Assembly: GCF_000145275.1 (NCBI RefSeq)
Contig: NC_014393.1
Coordinates: forward strand, 1,178,001 to 1,242,000
DNA: 64,000 nt
Reading direction: 5' to 3'
From: Clostridium cellulovorans 743B
Lineage (GTDB): Bacteria > Bacillota > Clostridia > Clostridiales > Clostridiaceae
Shown: one piece after another, positions 54,228 through 62,901 of the stretch
Numbering within the stretch: position 1 is the first letter of the stretch
Layout: each line of letters opens with the position of its first letter
Made by a program: the position numbers and the translations under genes
The notes under the pieces: model-generated
The model's database searches: none
The model's input: only the letters and a program-made list of their open reading frames with translations
What the model was told of the DNA's origin: nothing

Positions 54228-54258
54228 AAGCAACGGCACTTGTTATGCTGTTGCTTTT
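54228..54258 (+). terminator. Rho-independent terminator
   Basis: Stem AGCAACGGCA/TGCTGTTGCT, 7-base loop, then TTTT, after the XRE gene. Confidence 0.85.
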
Positions 54259-54321
54259 GTCTATATTTACAAGGTAAAGCTATATATGTTACGTATTAAA
54301 GTATATGAGGGGAATAAAAAG

Positions 54322-55155
54322 ATGATTTATGAAAATTTTTTAGAGGAAAATCAGGAGGAGGAAGAGTTTTTACAAGTTGCATCAAGGTTTAATGATGAAG
54401 GACTTTATCAGTATATATATTGGAGAATGAAAAACGATACCTTCACTACAACTATAACTCCCGTAAGTCATAAGGTACATATTATTTATGTTAGATCTGG
54501 TTGCTGCATGTATGATAGCACCTTGGTAAAAGCGGGAGATATTTATGTAACGGGGCTTAATAAGCATCCCATAGTTAGTAAGTTTAAGGAAATTGCTATG
54601 TTTACTGTAGATATGGATTTTGCTTTTTATTATAGACTTACGGGGATGGTTCCTTCGCTTTTCTGTGACAGAGCTCTTTTAATTGAAGAAGGCAACCCAT
54701 TTTACCAGTTAGGAACTAAACTTTTTAAACTTCCATTATCTTATTGGGTAAGTATTGCAGAGAACTTTATAGGTAATTTACTTGAGGTTAGTGAATATGC
54801 TGTAAATTATCAATTAAAAAGTGTAATTCAAGCATCAAGACAGCTAAAAAATCAGAAGGACTTAGACGTATTTAAGCTAAGTGATAATATTGATGTTTCT
54901 TATCGTCAGCTTCAGAGATATTTTACATCTATTCTTGGACTAACTCCAAAAGAATATATAAGTATTTTACGGTTCAATAAGGCCTTTTGGCAGCTTAAGG
55001 ATAACAACTTTATAGACGCAGCTCTAGGTGCAGGATATTATGATCAATCACATATGATAAGAGAATTTAAAAGAATGGCAGGTTGTACACCAACTAAGTT
55101 TAGTAAGCATAAGCAGTTCTTAGCTATGAAGCTAGCAAACCAAGTAGGTAAATAG
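54322..55155 (+). CDS. AraC-family transcriptional regulator
   Basis: About 277 aa. The N-terminal 130 residues form an AraC-type cupin-like sensor region (ITPVSHKVHIIYVRSGCCMY, AGDIYVTGL). The C-terminal 100 residues are the double helix-turn-helix: LSDNIDVSYRQLQRYFTSIL, GLTPKEYISILRFNKAFWQL, FIDAALGAGYYDQSHMIREF and KRMAGCTPTKFSKHK. It stands next to the arabinanase and rhamnogalacturonan lyase genes and may activate them with a pectin-derived sugar as signal (inference). ATG 54322 is 8 bases after GAGGGGA; the ATG at 54286 lacks a site. Confidence 0.9.
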   Translation: MIYENFLEENQEEEEFLQVASRFNDEGLYQYIYWRMKNDTFTTTITPVSHKVHIIYVRSGCCMYDSTLVKAGDIYVTGLNKHPIVSKFKEIAMFTVDMDFAFYYRLTGMVPSLFCDRALLIEEGNPFYQLGTKLFKLPLSYWVSIAENFIGNLLEVSEYAVNYQLKSVIQASRQLKNQKDLDVFKLSDNIDVSYRQLQRYFTSILGLTPKEYISILRFNKAFWQLKDNNFIDAALGAGYYDQSHMIREFKRMAGCTPTKFSKHKQFLAMKLANQVGK

Positions 55156-55232
55156 TATGATTATAAGCGTTTATAAGTCTAAGATAAAATTTTAAATTGA
55201 TATAACCGATGAAGAAACTTTATAGAAAGTTA

Positions 55233-55260
55233 TAGTATAAGTTCTGTTATTGAAACTATA
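55233..55260 (+). repeat. Partial copy of the second intergenic repeat family
   Basis: TATAAGTTC, TTATTGAAACT and ATAAA match the first 30 bases of the copy at 36055. Confidence 0.3.
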
Positions 55261-55276
55261 TAAATAAGCACATACG

Positions 55277-55322
55277 AAAAAAGGCTATTGAAAAGTTTAT
55301 ACTTAATTTTTTCAATAACCCC
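55277..55322 (-). terminator. Terminator of the GH43 arabinanase gene
   Basis: Stem GGCTATTGAAAA with TTTTCAATAACC, and a T-run on the minus strand. Confidence 0.7.
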
Positions 55323-55434
55323 GTTCCATATAGAGTAGTATTTATTATTAAGATATGGGTGTTTAACTTAATATAATAGAGATTACTATTTAATATCTAT
55401 TATATATATGATTAAGTAATCTTTGTTATATAGA

Positions 55435-57015
55435 TTATTGTTCAACTTTTGATCCCCAGATAGCTTCGTTGTTTGAACCTATTAAAGAGAAAGTCATAAC
55501 GCTGTTGTGAGCAGCAGATTCATCGAACTGCTTGAAGAAAATTCCTTTATAGGTAACGTCATTAATTACCATAGTGCAGTAGTATGAGTCAGATTTTGCT
55601 TCCCAAGTTCCAGTAAAATCACCAGAAATAGTTCCATTAGAATTTAAGGTGATTTTAGAGGTTTCTAACATATCAGTATAACCAGTAGTTGCATCTAGAC
55701 CATGCTTAACAAATTCATAATCTCCAACAACAGATTTTTTTGAATAACCTGATTTAGAGATTTCATTTCCCAAGTATTCATACACAGCAGTTACTGGCCA
55801 GCCATCTTCATTTAAGAATTGTTGATGCACTCTAACTTGATGAGCTTCAGTTCCACCGTTAAATCTTGTGTGGTAAACAAGATATCTTTGGTCACTATCA
55901 TCGATAAAGGCTGAATTATGACCACCTGATTTATATCCATCTGCGCTAAGTTCGAAGAATTCTACATCCTTTAATGATGAGAATGCATAGTTACCAAATA
56001 ATTTTATACCTTTAGTTGTTTTATCATCAGTTTTGCTTAGGCATATTGCAGAATTTCCGCTTGCATCTGTATATGGACCAGTTATATCCTTTGATCTGAA
56101 TAGACGAATGTGGTATCCATTAAAGTTATCTGTAGCGTTAAGACCGCAATAAGATTCATATAAATAATAGTAATCTGTTGTCTTATCATATACAATATAT
56201 GAACCTTCTCCAGAAGTTCCATAGCCTCCAGAAATTTTTATACCAAAGTATTTGTCAGAAGCATCTTTTTTTGTTTCATAAGTATGAGAATAATCTCTTA
56301 AACCTGTAGAATTATCTAGTCTTAACATGAAAAGTCCACCAAACCATGAACCGTATGCCATCCATAGGTTGCCTTCTTTATCATATACTACGCAAGGATC
56401 AATAGCGTTAGGACCATAAAGTGAATTCCAAGCTCCACCTGATACATAGTTACTATCTACAACATCTGTTCCTGTAGCAGTTTTGTAGTCTGTTTCAGCA
56501 GCTAAAGTAGAATTAACAAAGCCTGAATATACTATTGTTCCAACATAGCTGTATGGACCTTCTATATTGTCAGCAGTTGCAAGTGCAATAGATGAATAGA
56601 ATTTATCACCATTAACACTCATATACATACACCATTTTTTCATTTCTGGATTGTATATAACATCAGGAGCCCAAAGGTTTCCACTGATATTATAGTTTTT
56701 ACTTCCGTGAGCAGCCCATTTGCCCCCAACAGCGAAGATTTTTGAATAGTCAAAGTTGATGTTTGTTTTAACTTCACTCCAAGAAGCTAAATCTGTTGAA
56801 ACTCCATTAGCTTTGTGTGAACCAAAAACATAATATTTTCCGTTATCTCTTACAATTGATGGGTCATGTACTGTTACTCTTTCTGTACTTAATAGTTCTC
56901 CTAGAACAGGTTCTTCTTTATTAAATGCTTTAACTAGAAATACACTTAATGCAATTGCAAGTATTAATGATATGCCTAAAGCAATTGATAGTATTTTTTT
57001 TGATTTCCCCTTCAT
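55435..57015 (-). CDS. Extracellular GH43 endo-arabinanase
   Basis: A 526-aa exported five-bladed beta-propeller enzyme that cuts alpha-1,5-arabinan side chains of pectin. An N-terminal helix (ILSIALGISLILAIALSVFLV) may be a cleaved signal or an anchor. Catalytic-site motifs of AbnA/Abn2-type enzymes are present: base Asp in TVHDPSIVRDNGKYYVFGSH (20 residues), NLWAPDVIYNPEMKKW, pKa-modulating Asp in YGPNAIDPCVVYD and acid Glu in GTSGEGSYIVYD. The C-terminal 110 residues form the small extra beta domain of the long arabinanases. No dockerin is present, so it is free or membrane-bound rather than cellulosomal. AGGAGG precedes the ATG. Confidence 0.93.
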   Translation of the reverse strand: MKGKSKKILSIALGISLILAIALSVFLVKAFNKEEPVLGELLSTERVTVHDPSIVRDNGKYYVFGSHKANGVSTDLASWSEVKTNINFDYSKIFAVGGKWAAHGSKNYNISGNLWAPDVIYNPEMKKWCMYMSVNGDKFYSSIALATADNIEGPYSYVGTIVYSGFVNSTLAAETDYKTATGTDVVDSNYVSGGAWNSLYGPNAIDPCVVYDKEGNLWMAYGSWFGGLFMLRLDNSTGLRDYSHTYETKKDASDKYFGIKISGGYGTSGEGSYIVYDKTTDYYYLYESYCGLNATDNFNGYHIRLFRSKDITGPYTDASGNSAICLSKTDDKTTKGIKLFGNYAFSSLKDVEFFELSADGYKSGGHNSAFIDDSDQRYLVYHTRFNGGTEAHQVRVHQQFLNEDGWPVTAVYEYLGNEISKSGYSKKSVVGDYEFVKHGLDATTGYTDMLETSKITLNSNGTISGDFTGTWEAKSDSYYCTMVINDVTYKGIFFKQFDESAAHNSVMTFSLIGSNNEAIWGSKVEQ

Positions 57016-57067
57016 TATTCGTTATCCTCCTTATTTGTTAATAATTATTATTTAAGTAATGATTATG

Positions 57068-57081
57068 TGATATCGTTTTCT
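57068..57081. promoter_or_regulatory. cre-like site upstream of the arabinanase gene
   Basis: TGATATCGTTTTCT matches the CcpA consensus TGWAANCGNTNWCA at all but two positions; 53-66 bases upstream of the start codon. Confidence 0.45.
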
Positions 57082-57142
57082 TAGAGTTGTCATAGTCTCC
57101 ATATACGTGGATAAAATTAATGTAGATGTTTAATCAATATAT

Positions 57143-57219
57143 AATATATAGTTCCAATAATGTTTATAAATTAAATCTATATATAGTGGTAAGACAAGCA
57201 AAATTTTAATGGAAACATC
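57143..57219 (-). repeat. MITE-like palindromic repeat, copy D (inverted)
   Basis: It starts TATATAGTTCCAATAATG and continues TTTATAAATTAAATCTATATATA, ending ATTTTAATGGAAACATC; the complement of copy A's block order. More diverged on its left half. Confidence 0.55.
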
Positions 57220-57290
57220 AATAAAAAAGAAGTTGATTTCAAAAACTATTGAAATGATATAGGAATATATAAAATAAAATAATTTATAAT

Positions 57291-57320
57291 TATTATACCG
57301 TATTAAGTTTGCAAGCGCAA
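57291..57320 (-). promoter_or_regulatory. Promoter of the arabinanase gene
   Basis: On the minus strand: -35 TTGCGC (57320-57315), 18-bp spacer, consensus -10 TATAAT (57296-57291). It would give a leader of about 270 bases that includes MITE copy D. Confidence 0.55.
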
Positions 57321-57323
57321 ACA
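57307..57323. promoter_or_regulatory. LacI/CcpA-type palindrome over the arabinanase -35 box
   Basis: GTTTGC-AAGC-GCAAAC, a perfect 6+6 palindrome; TGCAAGCGCAAACA fits TGNAANCGNNNNCA. It covers the -35 box of the adjacent promoter. Confidence 0.55.
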
Positions 57324-57510
57324 TATTAATTAAATTTAAAAAATATAAGATGATTTGTCTGTTATTGGAGAAAATCTAAGGGATTGTTTTAGAAATATAT
57401 GAAATGAAGTTGAGGTTTAATTAGAGGGGGTGATGGAACTTTATAATAGAATAAGTGACAATTAATACAAGGATGGACATTACTTAATTAAATAATATGA
57501 ATCTAGAGTA

Positions 57511-57574
57511 TAAAAAAGAGCTAAGCAAGCGTTTGAAATATTGAAAATCATGTTTAAAATACGCTTGTAGCTCT
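57511..57574 (-). terminator. Terminator of the rhamnogalacturonan lyase gene
   Basis: Stem GAGCTAAGCAAGCGT/ACGCTTGTAGCTC with a long loop and a T6 run on the minus strand. Confidence 0.8.
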
Positions 57575-57584
57575 GTAACTATTG

Positions 57585-60107
57585 TTATACTGGGAGTTTA
57601 GTTATTGATCCTAACAAATACTTTTTGAGATATGCATAATCAATAGCATTAATCACACCGTCTGAGTTTAAATCTCCAACCTTTTGCCAATTTGGTGAAG
57701 GCATAGAGGTAGTTGTCCCTAAAAGATATTTTTTCATAAAAGCATAATCTATGGCATTAACGGCACTATCACCATTCACATCCCCGTATATTAATGATGA
57801 AGGAGTATTCTTCACAACGATGGCAGTGTAATTCACTGCACTGCTTGAAGCACTATTAGTTCCAAGAACTACATTGGAGTTTGTGGAGAAATCCTTTTTA
57901 TAAAGATTAAATGTAACGTCTGAATCATTAGTTAAAGTTTCACCAGTGTTTGTCCAACTACTTAACCACGCTGGTATACTTGAAATTCTTGCATCTATAC
58001 CTACATAAACGGAAACATCTGATTTTGTAGTAAAGGATGCTAAATCTGATGTATATGTTTTAGAATCACAAGCTGTTCTTATCCATTCTGATCCTAAAAG
58101 CTTACTTGGAATAACAGTAAATTTATTTGTGCGGTCTCCATAAACTGGGTCTCCAACCTTTAAATTTGATTGAATTGACCAATCAGAAGCATTGTTCGTA
58201 TCCTTTACCACTAAAGATTTTATGTATTGTCCATCTAGAATTGTTGTTGGAGCTGTTGGGTTAGTTGGCGTAGTAGCGCCTACTAATTTGATAGCTGGTG
58301 TTGGAGGTGTTGACATACCACTTCCAAGGAAGAAACCAGTGTGAGGTGGTTGATTATAAGCTACGTTTTGCCAAGCAACTCCCATACGATATACAGGGTC
58401 ATGCATTAAAGTGTAAATACGACGGCTTGTAGTAGCTGTAGTTGTATAAATACGTAGATATTTATTGTCAGTTGTTCTCCAGATTACTTCTTCACGCCAA
58501 TCACCAAGGATATCTGCTTGTAAACATGGAGTAGCTTTTGTAGTATTATTTGAATCACAGTCGCTGACAGAAAGTAAGTTTCCGCCACCATACTTAGAAA
58601 TAGTAGTATCATCTAGAAGTTCACGAAGTTCGTCTCCATCCCACCAAATAGCGAAGTTAACAGGACCAGGCCTATTACCTATATTTTCTCCTTTGCTACT
58701 ATAAAGTGATGAACCAGAAGCCCATACTTCTTCTCCAGGATAAGCTGCTGTAACGTCAGCTGAGCAAGCTCTTCCAGTATCATTAGCTGCTTTAAAACTC
58801 CATAACACTTGTCCTGTTTTTGCATCACGGAAAGATCCTCCAATACCACCATTACCACTAGTATCTTCGTGACAACTCCAAACTTCAAGACCATGACGAC
58901 TTGGATCTAAATCACTTACATGTAATGCGTCACCATGTCTTAAACCAGTAGTATATAAACCTTTACCGCTGTCATCTATAGTACAACCACCATAGATTAT
59001 TTCGTCTTTTCCATCACTATCAACGTCTGCTACACTAAGGTTATGGTTACCTTGTCCAGCATAACCTGAATTTCCACTAGTATTACTATCGAAAGTCCAA
59101 CGTTTTGTAAGAGTTGAACCATTCCAATCATAAGCAACAAGTACTGCACGTGTATAATATCCACGACACATAACAAGGCTTGGATGTACACCATCTAGAT
59201 AAGCGATACAGCCTAAGAAACGGTCTACACGGTTACCATAAGAATCTCCCCAACTAGAAACTGTTCCTCTGCCAGGCTCATAATTTATTGTATTAAGAGC
59301 TTTACCATTACTTCCTTGGAAAATAGTTAAATATTCTGGTCCAGATAATATGTAACCTGAGGAATTACGATAATCTGCACTGGCATTTCCAATGACAGTT
59401 CCAACTCCATCCTTTGTACCATCAGATGTTTTACAAGCTACTTCAGCTTTTCCATCACCATTTAAGTCATATACCATGAATTGAGTATAATGTGCACCGG
59501 CACGGATATTTTTACCTAGGTCTATTCTCCATAGGCGAGTTCCATTCATTTCATAAGCGTCAAGGAATACATTACCTGTATAACCTTTTTGAGAGTTATC
59601 TTTTGAGTTTGATGGATCCCATTTCAAAACGATTTCATATTGTCCATCACCATCTAAATCACCTACGCTACAATCATTTGCATTGTACGTATAAGCCACT
59701 CCATCAGGAGTTTTTCCACCTGCTGGGATTTGTAGTGGAAGTTGCATGTAGTTATTTCCTAAAACACTTACAGCAGTTGATTTTGATTGTTCTACACCAT
59801 TAACAACGGCACTTACCGAGTATTTTGAAGTTGTTGTACCTGACGCATCAATATAGTTGCTAGCCCCCGTAATATTAGCTACCTTTACTGAATCGCGATA
59901 AAGGTTATAAGATACATTTGTTGCTTCAGTACCTAGCACACGCCAGCTTACAAAAACTCCGTTACTTACTTTTACAGCAACTACGCCACGGTCTAAATTT
60001 TCCATTTGTCGTGCTGTTGCTGCCGTTGTTGTGATTGTTTGCGGGGCAATAGAGCCTAGTAACACTGCTGCACCCATGAAAACACTTAAAAGCGCTTTTT
60101 TTAACAT
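57585..60107 (-). CDS. Cellulosomal rhamnogalacturonan lyase, PL11, with dockerin
   Basis: An 840-aa secreted lyase that cleaves the rhamnogalacturonan I backbone by beta-elimination. Signal peptide (LLSVFMGAAVLLGSIAPQTI), then the PL11 N-terminal FN3-like part (MENLDRGVVAVKVSNGVFVS, WRVLGTEATNVSYNLYRD). The eight-bladed propeller carries Ca-binding loops (SVGDLDGDGQYEIVLKWDPS, VYDLNGDGKAEVACKTSDGT, VADVDSDGKDEIIYGG, DILGDWREEVIWR). Residues about 640-770 form an extra beta domain, perhaps carbohydrate-binding. The C-terminal dockerin is GDVNGDSAVNAIDYAFMKKY and GDLNSDGVINAIDYAYLKKY; the first loop has Ser where Gly is usual. AGGAGGAG precedes ATG 60107. Confidence 0.95.
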   Translation of the reverse strand: MLKKALLSVFMGAAVLLGSIAPQTITTTAATARQMENLDRGVVAVKVSNGVFVSWRVLGTEATNVSYNLYRDSVKVANITGASNYIDASGTTTSKYSVSAVVNGVEQSKSTAVSVLGNNYMQLPLQIPAGGKTPDGVAYTYNANDCSVGDLDGDGQYEIVLKWDPSNSKDNSQKGYTGNVFLDAYEMNGTRLWRIDLGKNIRAGAHYTQFMVYDLNGDGKAEVACKTSDGTKDGVGTVIGNASADYRNSSGYILSGPEYLTIFQGSNGKALNTINYEPGRGTVSSWGDSYGNRVDRFLGCIAYLDGVHPSLVMCRGYYTRAVLVAYDWNGSTLTKRWTFDSNTSGNSGYAGQGNHNLSVADVDSDGKDEIIYGGCTIDDSGKGLYTTGLRHGDALHVSDLDPSRHGLEVWSCHEDTSGNGGIGGSFRDAKTGQVLWSFKAANDTGRACSADVTAAYPGEEVWASGSSLYSSKGENIGNRPGPVNFAIWWDGDELRELLDDTTISKYGGGNLLSVSDCDSNNTTKATPCLQADILGDWREEVIWRTTDNKYLRIYTTTATTSRRIYTLMHDPVYRMGVAWQNVAYNQPPHTGFFLGSGMSTPPTPAIKLVGATTPTNPTAPTTILDGQYIKSLVVKDTNNASDWSIQSNLKVGDPVYGDRTNKFTVIPSKLLGSEWIRTACDSKTYTSDLASFTTKSDVSVYVGIDARISSIPAWLSSWTNTGETLTNDSDVTFNLYKKDFSTNSNVVLGTNSASSSAVNYTAIVVKNTPSSLIYGDVNGDSAVNAIDYAFMKKYLLGTTTSMPSPNWQKVGDLNSDGVINAIDYAYLKKYLLGSITKLPV

Positions 60108-60169
60108 TTTCTCTCCTCCTAAATTGTTATTAAATTATATTGTGATTCTTATGGAATTAACTCTAATTT

Positions 60170-60197
60170 GGTAAACGTTATCGTGGAAGCGCTGCCA
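60170..60197. promoter_or_regulatory. Tandem LacI/CcpA-type operators upstream of the PL11 gene
   Basis: Two adjacent 14-bp cre-like palindromes: GGTAAACGTTATCG (60170-60183) and TGGAAGCGCTGCCA (60184-60197). The second fits TGNAANCGNTNNCA exactly. They lie 63-90 bases upstream of the start codon. Confidence 0.65.
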
Positions 60198-60261
60198 TGA
60201 AGAATATACTCAACCTCTTCAGTAGTTTCTATTTTGAAACTTGTAGTAAGCTTCCTAAAAA

Positions 60262-62394
60262 TTATTTTACAAATTCAAAAACCCACTTTTGATTTGCACT
60301 AGCTGCGTAATTATATTGAATTACACTTGCACCTTCAGCTGTACTTTTTGCATTAACATCAAGACCTTGGGTGCCACCGGAGATCATTGTTAAAATTCCA
60401 AAGGTACCATCTCCATTATCTTTCAGTTTAAATTGTTGCCAATCAGCACCAGCAGTACCGCCCCAGATTTGTAGTTGAACACCATTATCCGTTGAAGCTC
60501 CAGGGATATCGATTACTTTTGAAGCACTTCCAACTTGTGCTACAAGGTTTACGTAACCAGTATCTCCAGCGACAATTCTCCAAAGTGATGTTGCTTGTGT
60601 TTTGTCAGCAGTTTGAACAAGTTTTGTTCCACTAGCATCAGTAGGAGCACTTAGATATTTACCACTGTTAACATTTTTGATTCTATAGTAAGAACCAACA
60701 TTAACGCTTGATCCAGTAGTTGGTGTTGAAGAAGTTGAGTAAACTGTTTTCAACCAATCTTTAGCACTTAAAGTAACTTTGCTTGCTCCAGAGTATTGTT
60801 TTACAGTTTGTACAACATCATTTAAAGGAACTGCATTATATGAATAAGGTAATTTTTCAGTGTAATTATATTGGAAAGTAAATGGTGTAGTTGGTGGTTT
60901 TGTTTTGCTCATGTTTGCTGCTCCAACAATGGAGGAAGACCATGCCCACTTATTTAGTGTTGATTTATTGTACCAAACAAAGCCTTTGGTAAATAGATTA
61001 ACACCATTATTATCCCAGCTACTGCCTGTATATGTTCCATTTGCGTTTGTCACTTGTGAGTTTACAATTAAGTTTCTGTTATAAGCATTCTTAAATAAGT
61101 TAGCCCATTGAGGATCCATATTAGAAGTGTCTTGACCTTGAAGTTCGGTTCCTACTATTGGTTCAGTAACACCATTATAAACACAAGTATCTGCTGCAAT
61201 GGAAGCTCCATTTCTTGCATTCATTCCACGAGCTAGAGAAGTGCTGTTAGCTTTGAAAGAACTAACGCTATTTTCTAAGTTCATATGAGTAGTGTCATCG
61301 ATATAACAATTGATCATATGGCCAACACCTTGACGTATCATTGGAACACGTTGTCCAACATTACTATATTGATTATACGCAAGGGTTATTCTTAATCTTT
61401 GGTTTCCATCCTTATAATCTTTACCGTTACTATCAACATAATTTACATAATCCTTATCACCAGAACCTACTAGATGACACTTACTGTGGTAAGCTGAATA
61501 AGCCATGATTTGATTTGGTGTAGCTCCAGCTTTACGCATTTTATAGTAAAGGCTAGTTGAAGCTAGTTGATTTGAAGTGTATTTTTGTTCCATGTAAGTT
61601 ATTGACTTATAAATTGCACTATCAGAAGCAGGATTTGTATTAGCTTCTAATCCAAATTTACACCAAGAAAAGGTTAATCCAGAGGAACCGTTTTCAATAT
61701 CAACCATACCATCGGCTCCTATAGCAAACTTACAGTGGTCTATCCATACATTATTGGCGCCATTAACCTTGATAAATGTCCAGCCTACTTCTTTGTGATT
61801 TCCTACATCATCCCATTGCCACATTTCATCAAAGTTAAGATTTCTTATCACAATATCGTTAGCTGATGATTGTAATTTTAATTCTGCATGCTTAATTGTG
61901 CTTCCAGAGGTTGAAAAAATAGTTAACCCATTTGTATCAGATACGTTTATTTTAGATACACCGTTTGCTTGTAAGGTTGGATTGGTGTATCCATTGGTTG
62001 GGTCTTCATATTTTGCTACAAAATTATATTTTTGAATTTCAGTTGAACTTAAATTTAATTCTTTCCAACCTAAATTCAAGTTTGCTGCAATCTCTATTAC
62101 CTTTACCGAGCCACTTTTAGCATCTAAAAGAGCTTGTAAAAACTCTCTGCTAGTTTTAACTGTGCGGTAATAGGAAGTTCCAACATAGGAACTTCTATCT
62201 TTTACCCCTCCTGATAAGGATGCATAGCCAGTAACTGATAAAAAGCTATTATCATAACTCTTTAAAGTTCTGGTGGTATTAGGGATTGAGCTAATCACTG
62301 CTGCATCTGCTACGTTACCTTCACCAAAGAGTGAAGTGGAAGTAAGAAGAAGAGCACCAGCTAAAGCAACGCTAAATATTTTTCTAAATTTCAT
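60262..62394 (-). CDS. Secreted pectate lyase (PL1) with ricin-type CBM13 module
   Basis: About 710 aa. Signal peptide (IFSVALAGALLLTSTSLFG), then a PL1 parallel beta-helix (to about 540) with VIEIAANLNLGWKELNL, DIVIRNLNFDEMWQWDD, NNVWIDHCKFAIGADGMVDI (20 residues), LTFSWCKF and the catalytic-Arg region QRVPMIRQGVGHMINCYIDD. The C-terminal 140 residues are a ricin B-like domain (YYRIKNVNSGKYLSAPTDAS, QLQIWGGTAGADWQQFKLK, VIQYNYAASANQKWVFEF), likely galactan or arabinan binding. It has no dockerin, so it is a free enzyme complementing the cellulosomal lyases. GTG 62403 opens the frame, but ATG 62394 fits AAGGTG better. Confidence 0.93.
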   Translation of the reverse strand: MKFRKIFSVALAGALLLTSTSLFGEGNVADAAVISSIPNTTRTLKSYDNSFLSVTGYASLSGGVKDRSSYVGTSYYRTVKTSREFLQALLDAKSGSVKVIEIAANLNLGWKELNLSSTEIQKYNFVAKYEDPTNGYTNPTLQANGVSKINVSDTNGLTIFSTSGSTIKHAELKLQSSANDIVIRNLNFDEMWQWDDVGNHKEVGWTFIKVNGANNVWIDHCKFAIGADGMVDIENGSSGLTFSWCKFGLEANTNPASDSAIYKSITYMEQKYTSNQLASTSLYYKMRKAGATPNQIMAYSAYHSKCHLVGSGDKDYVNYVDSNGKDYKDGNQRLRITLAYNQYSNVGQRVPMIRQGVGHMINCYIDDTTHMNLENSVSSFKANSTSLARGMNARNGASIAADTCVYNGVTEPIVGTELQGQDTSNMDPQWANLFKNAYNRNLIVNSQVTNANGTYTGSSWDNNGVNLFTKGFVWYNKSTLNKWAWSSSIVGAANMSKTKPPTTPFTFQYNYTEKLPYSYNAVPLNDVVQTVKQYSGASKVTLSAKDWLKTVYSTSSTPTTGSSVNVGSYYRIKNVNSGKYLSAPTDASGTKLVQTADKTQATSLWRIVAGDTGYVNLVAQVGSASKVIDIPGASTDNGVQLQIWGGTAGADWQQFKLKDNGDGTFGILTMISGGTQGLDVNAKSTAEGASVIQYNYAASANQKWVFEFVK

Positions 62395-62901
62395 AAACTG
62401 CACCTTCTTAATTAATTTATTTTTATTAGATGTAAAGTTACTTTAGTAATGAACTAAGTAACCTTTGAGGTTGAGTAGAAATATCTTTCAACTCATAAAG
62501 GGCAGTTTCAGTTTACTTTGGAATTACATAGAATTAAAGTCATAAGTATCCACAACACTATCTAATATTCTACAAAATCAATAAAATTCCTCCAGTGATT
62601 ATGTTAACGTTTTATGAAATGATTTAGAGTTATTTAAACTTAAAGGTAAATGTATAATATTTTATAAATGTATAAAATTATTTCGAAAAAGATTATTGGT
62701 TAATGAAATTTTTTCGAAGGATTAATCAAGTTAAAATTGAAACTTGCAAAACTTACTTTAATTTAATTATATAAATTATCCTGTTATTATTTGATGAATG
62801 GTTTTTATTGAGTTTAATGTATTAATGTGACAGAATAAAGTTGTTATTATAATAACCAATTTGAAATGATTATCGGAATTTGATGAGGGGGAAAATTAAG
62901 A
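62395..62901. other. Divergent intergenic region with a cre-like site and a hairpin
   Basis: 507 bases. It holds a weak cre-like TGTTAACGTTTTAT (62602-62615) and a hairpin TTCGAAAAA/TTTTTTCGAA (62682-62718). The start of the right-hand gene has GAGGGGGAAAA before ATG 62902. No gene is visible inside. Confidence 0.4.
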
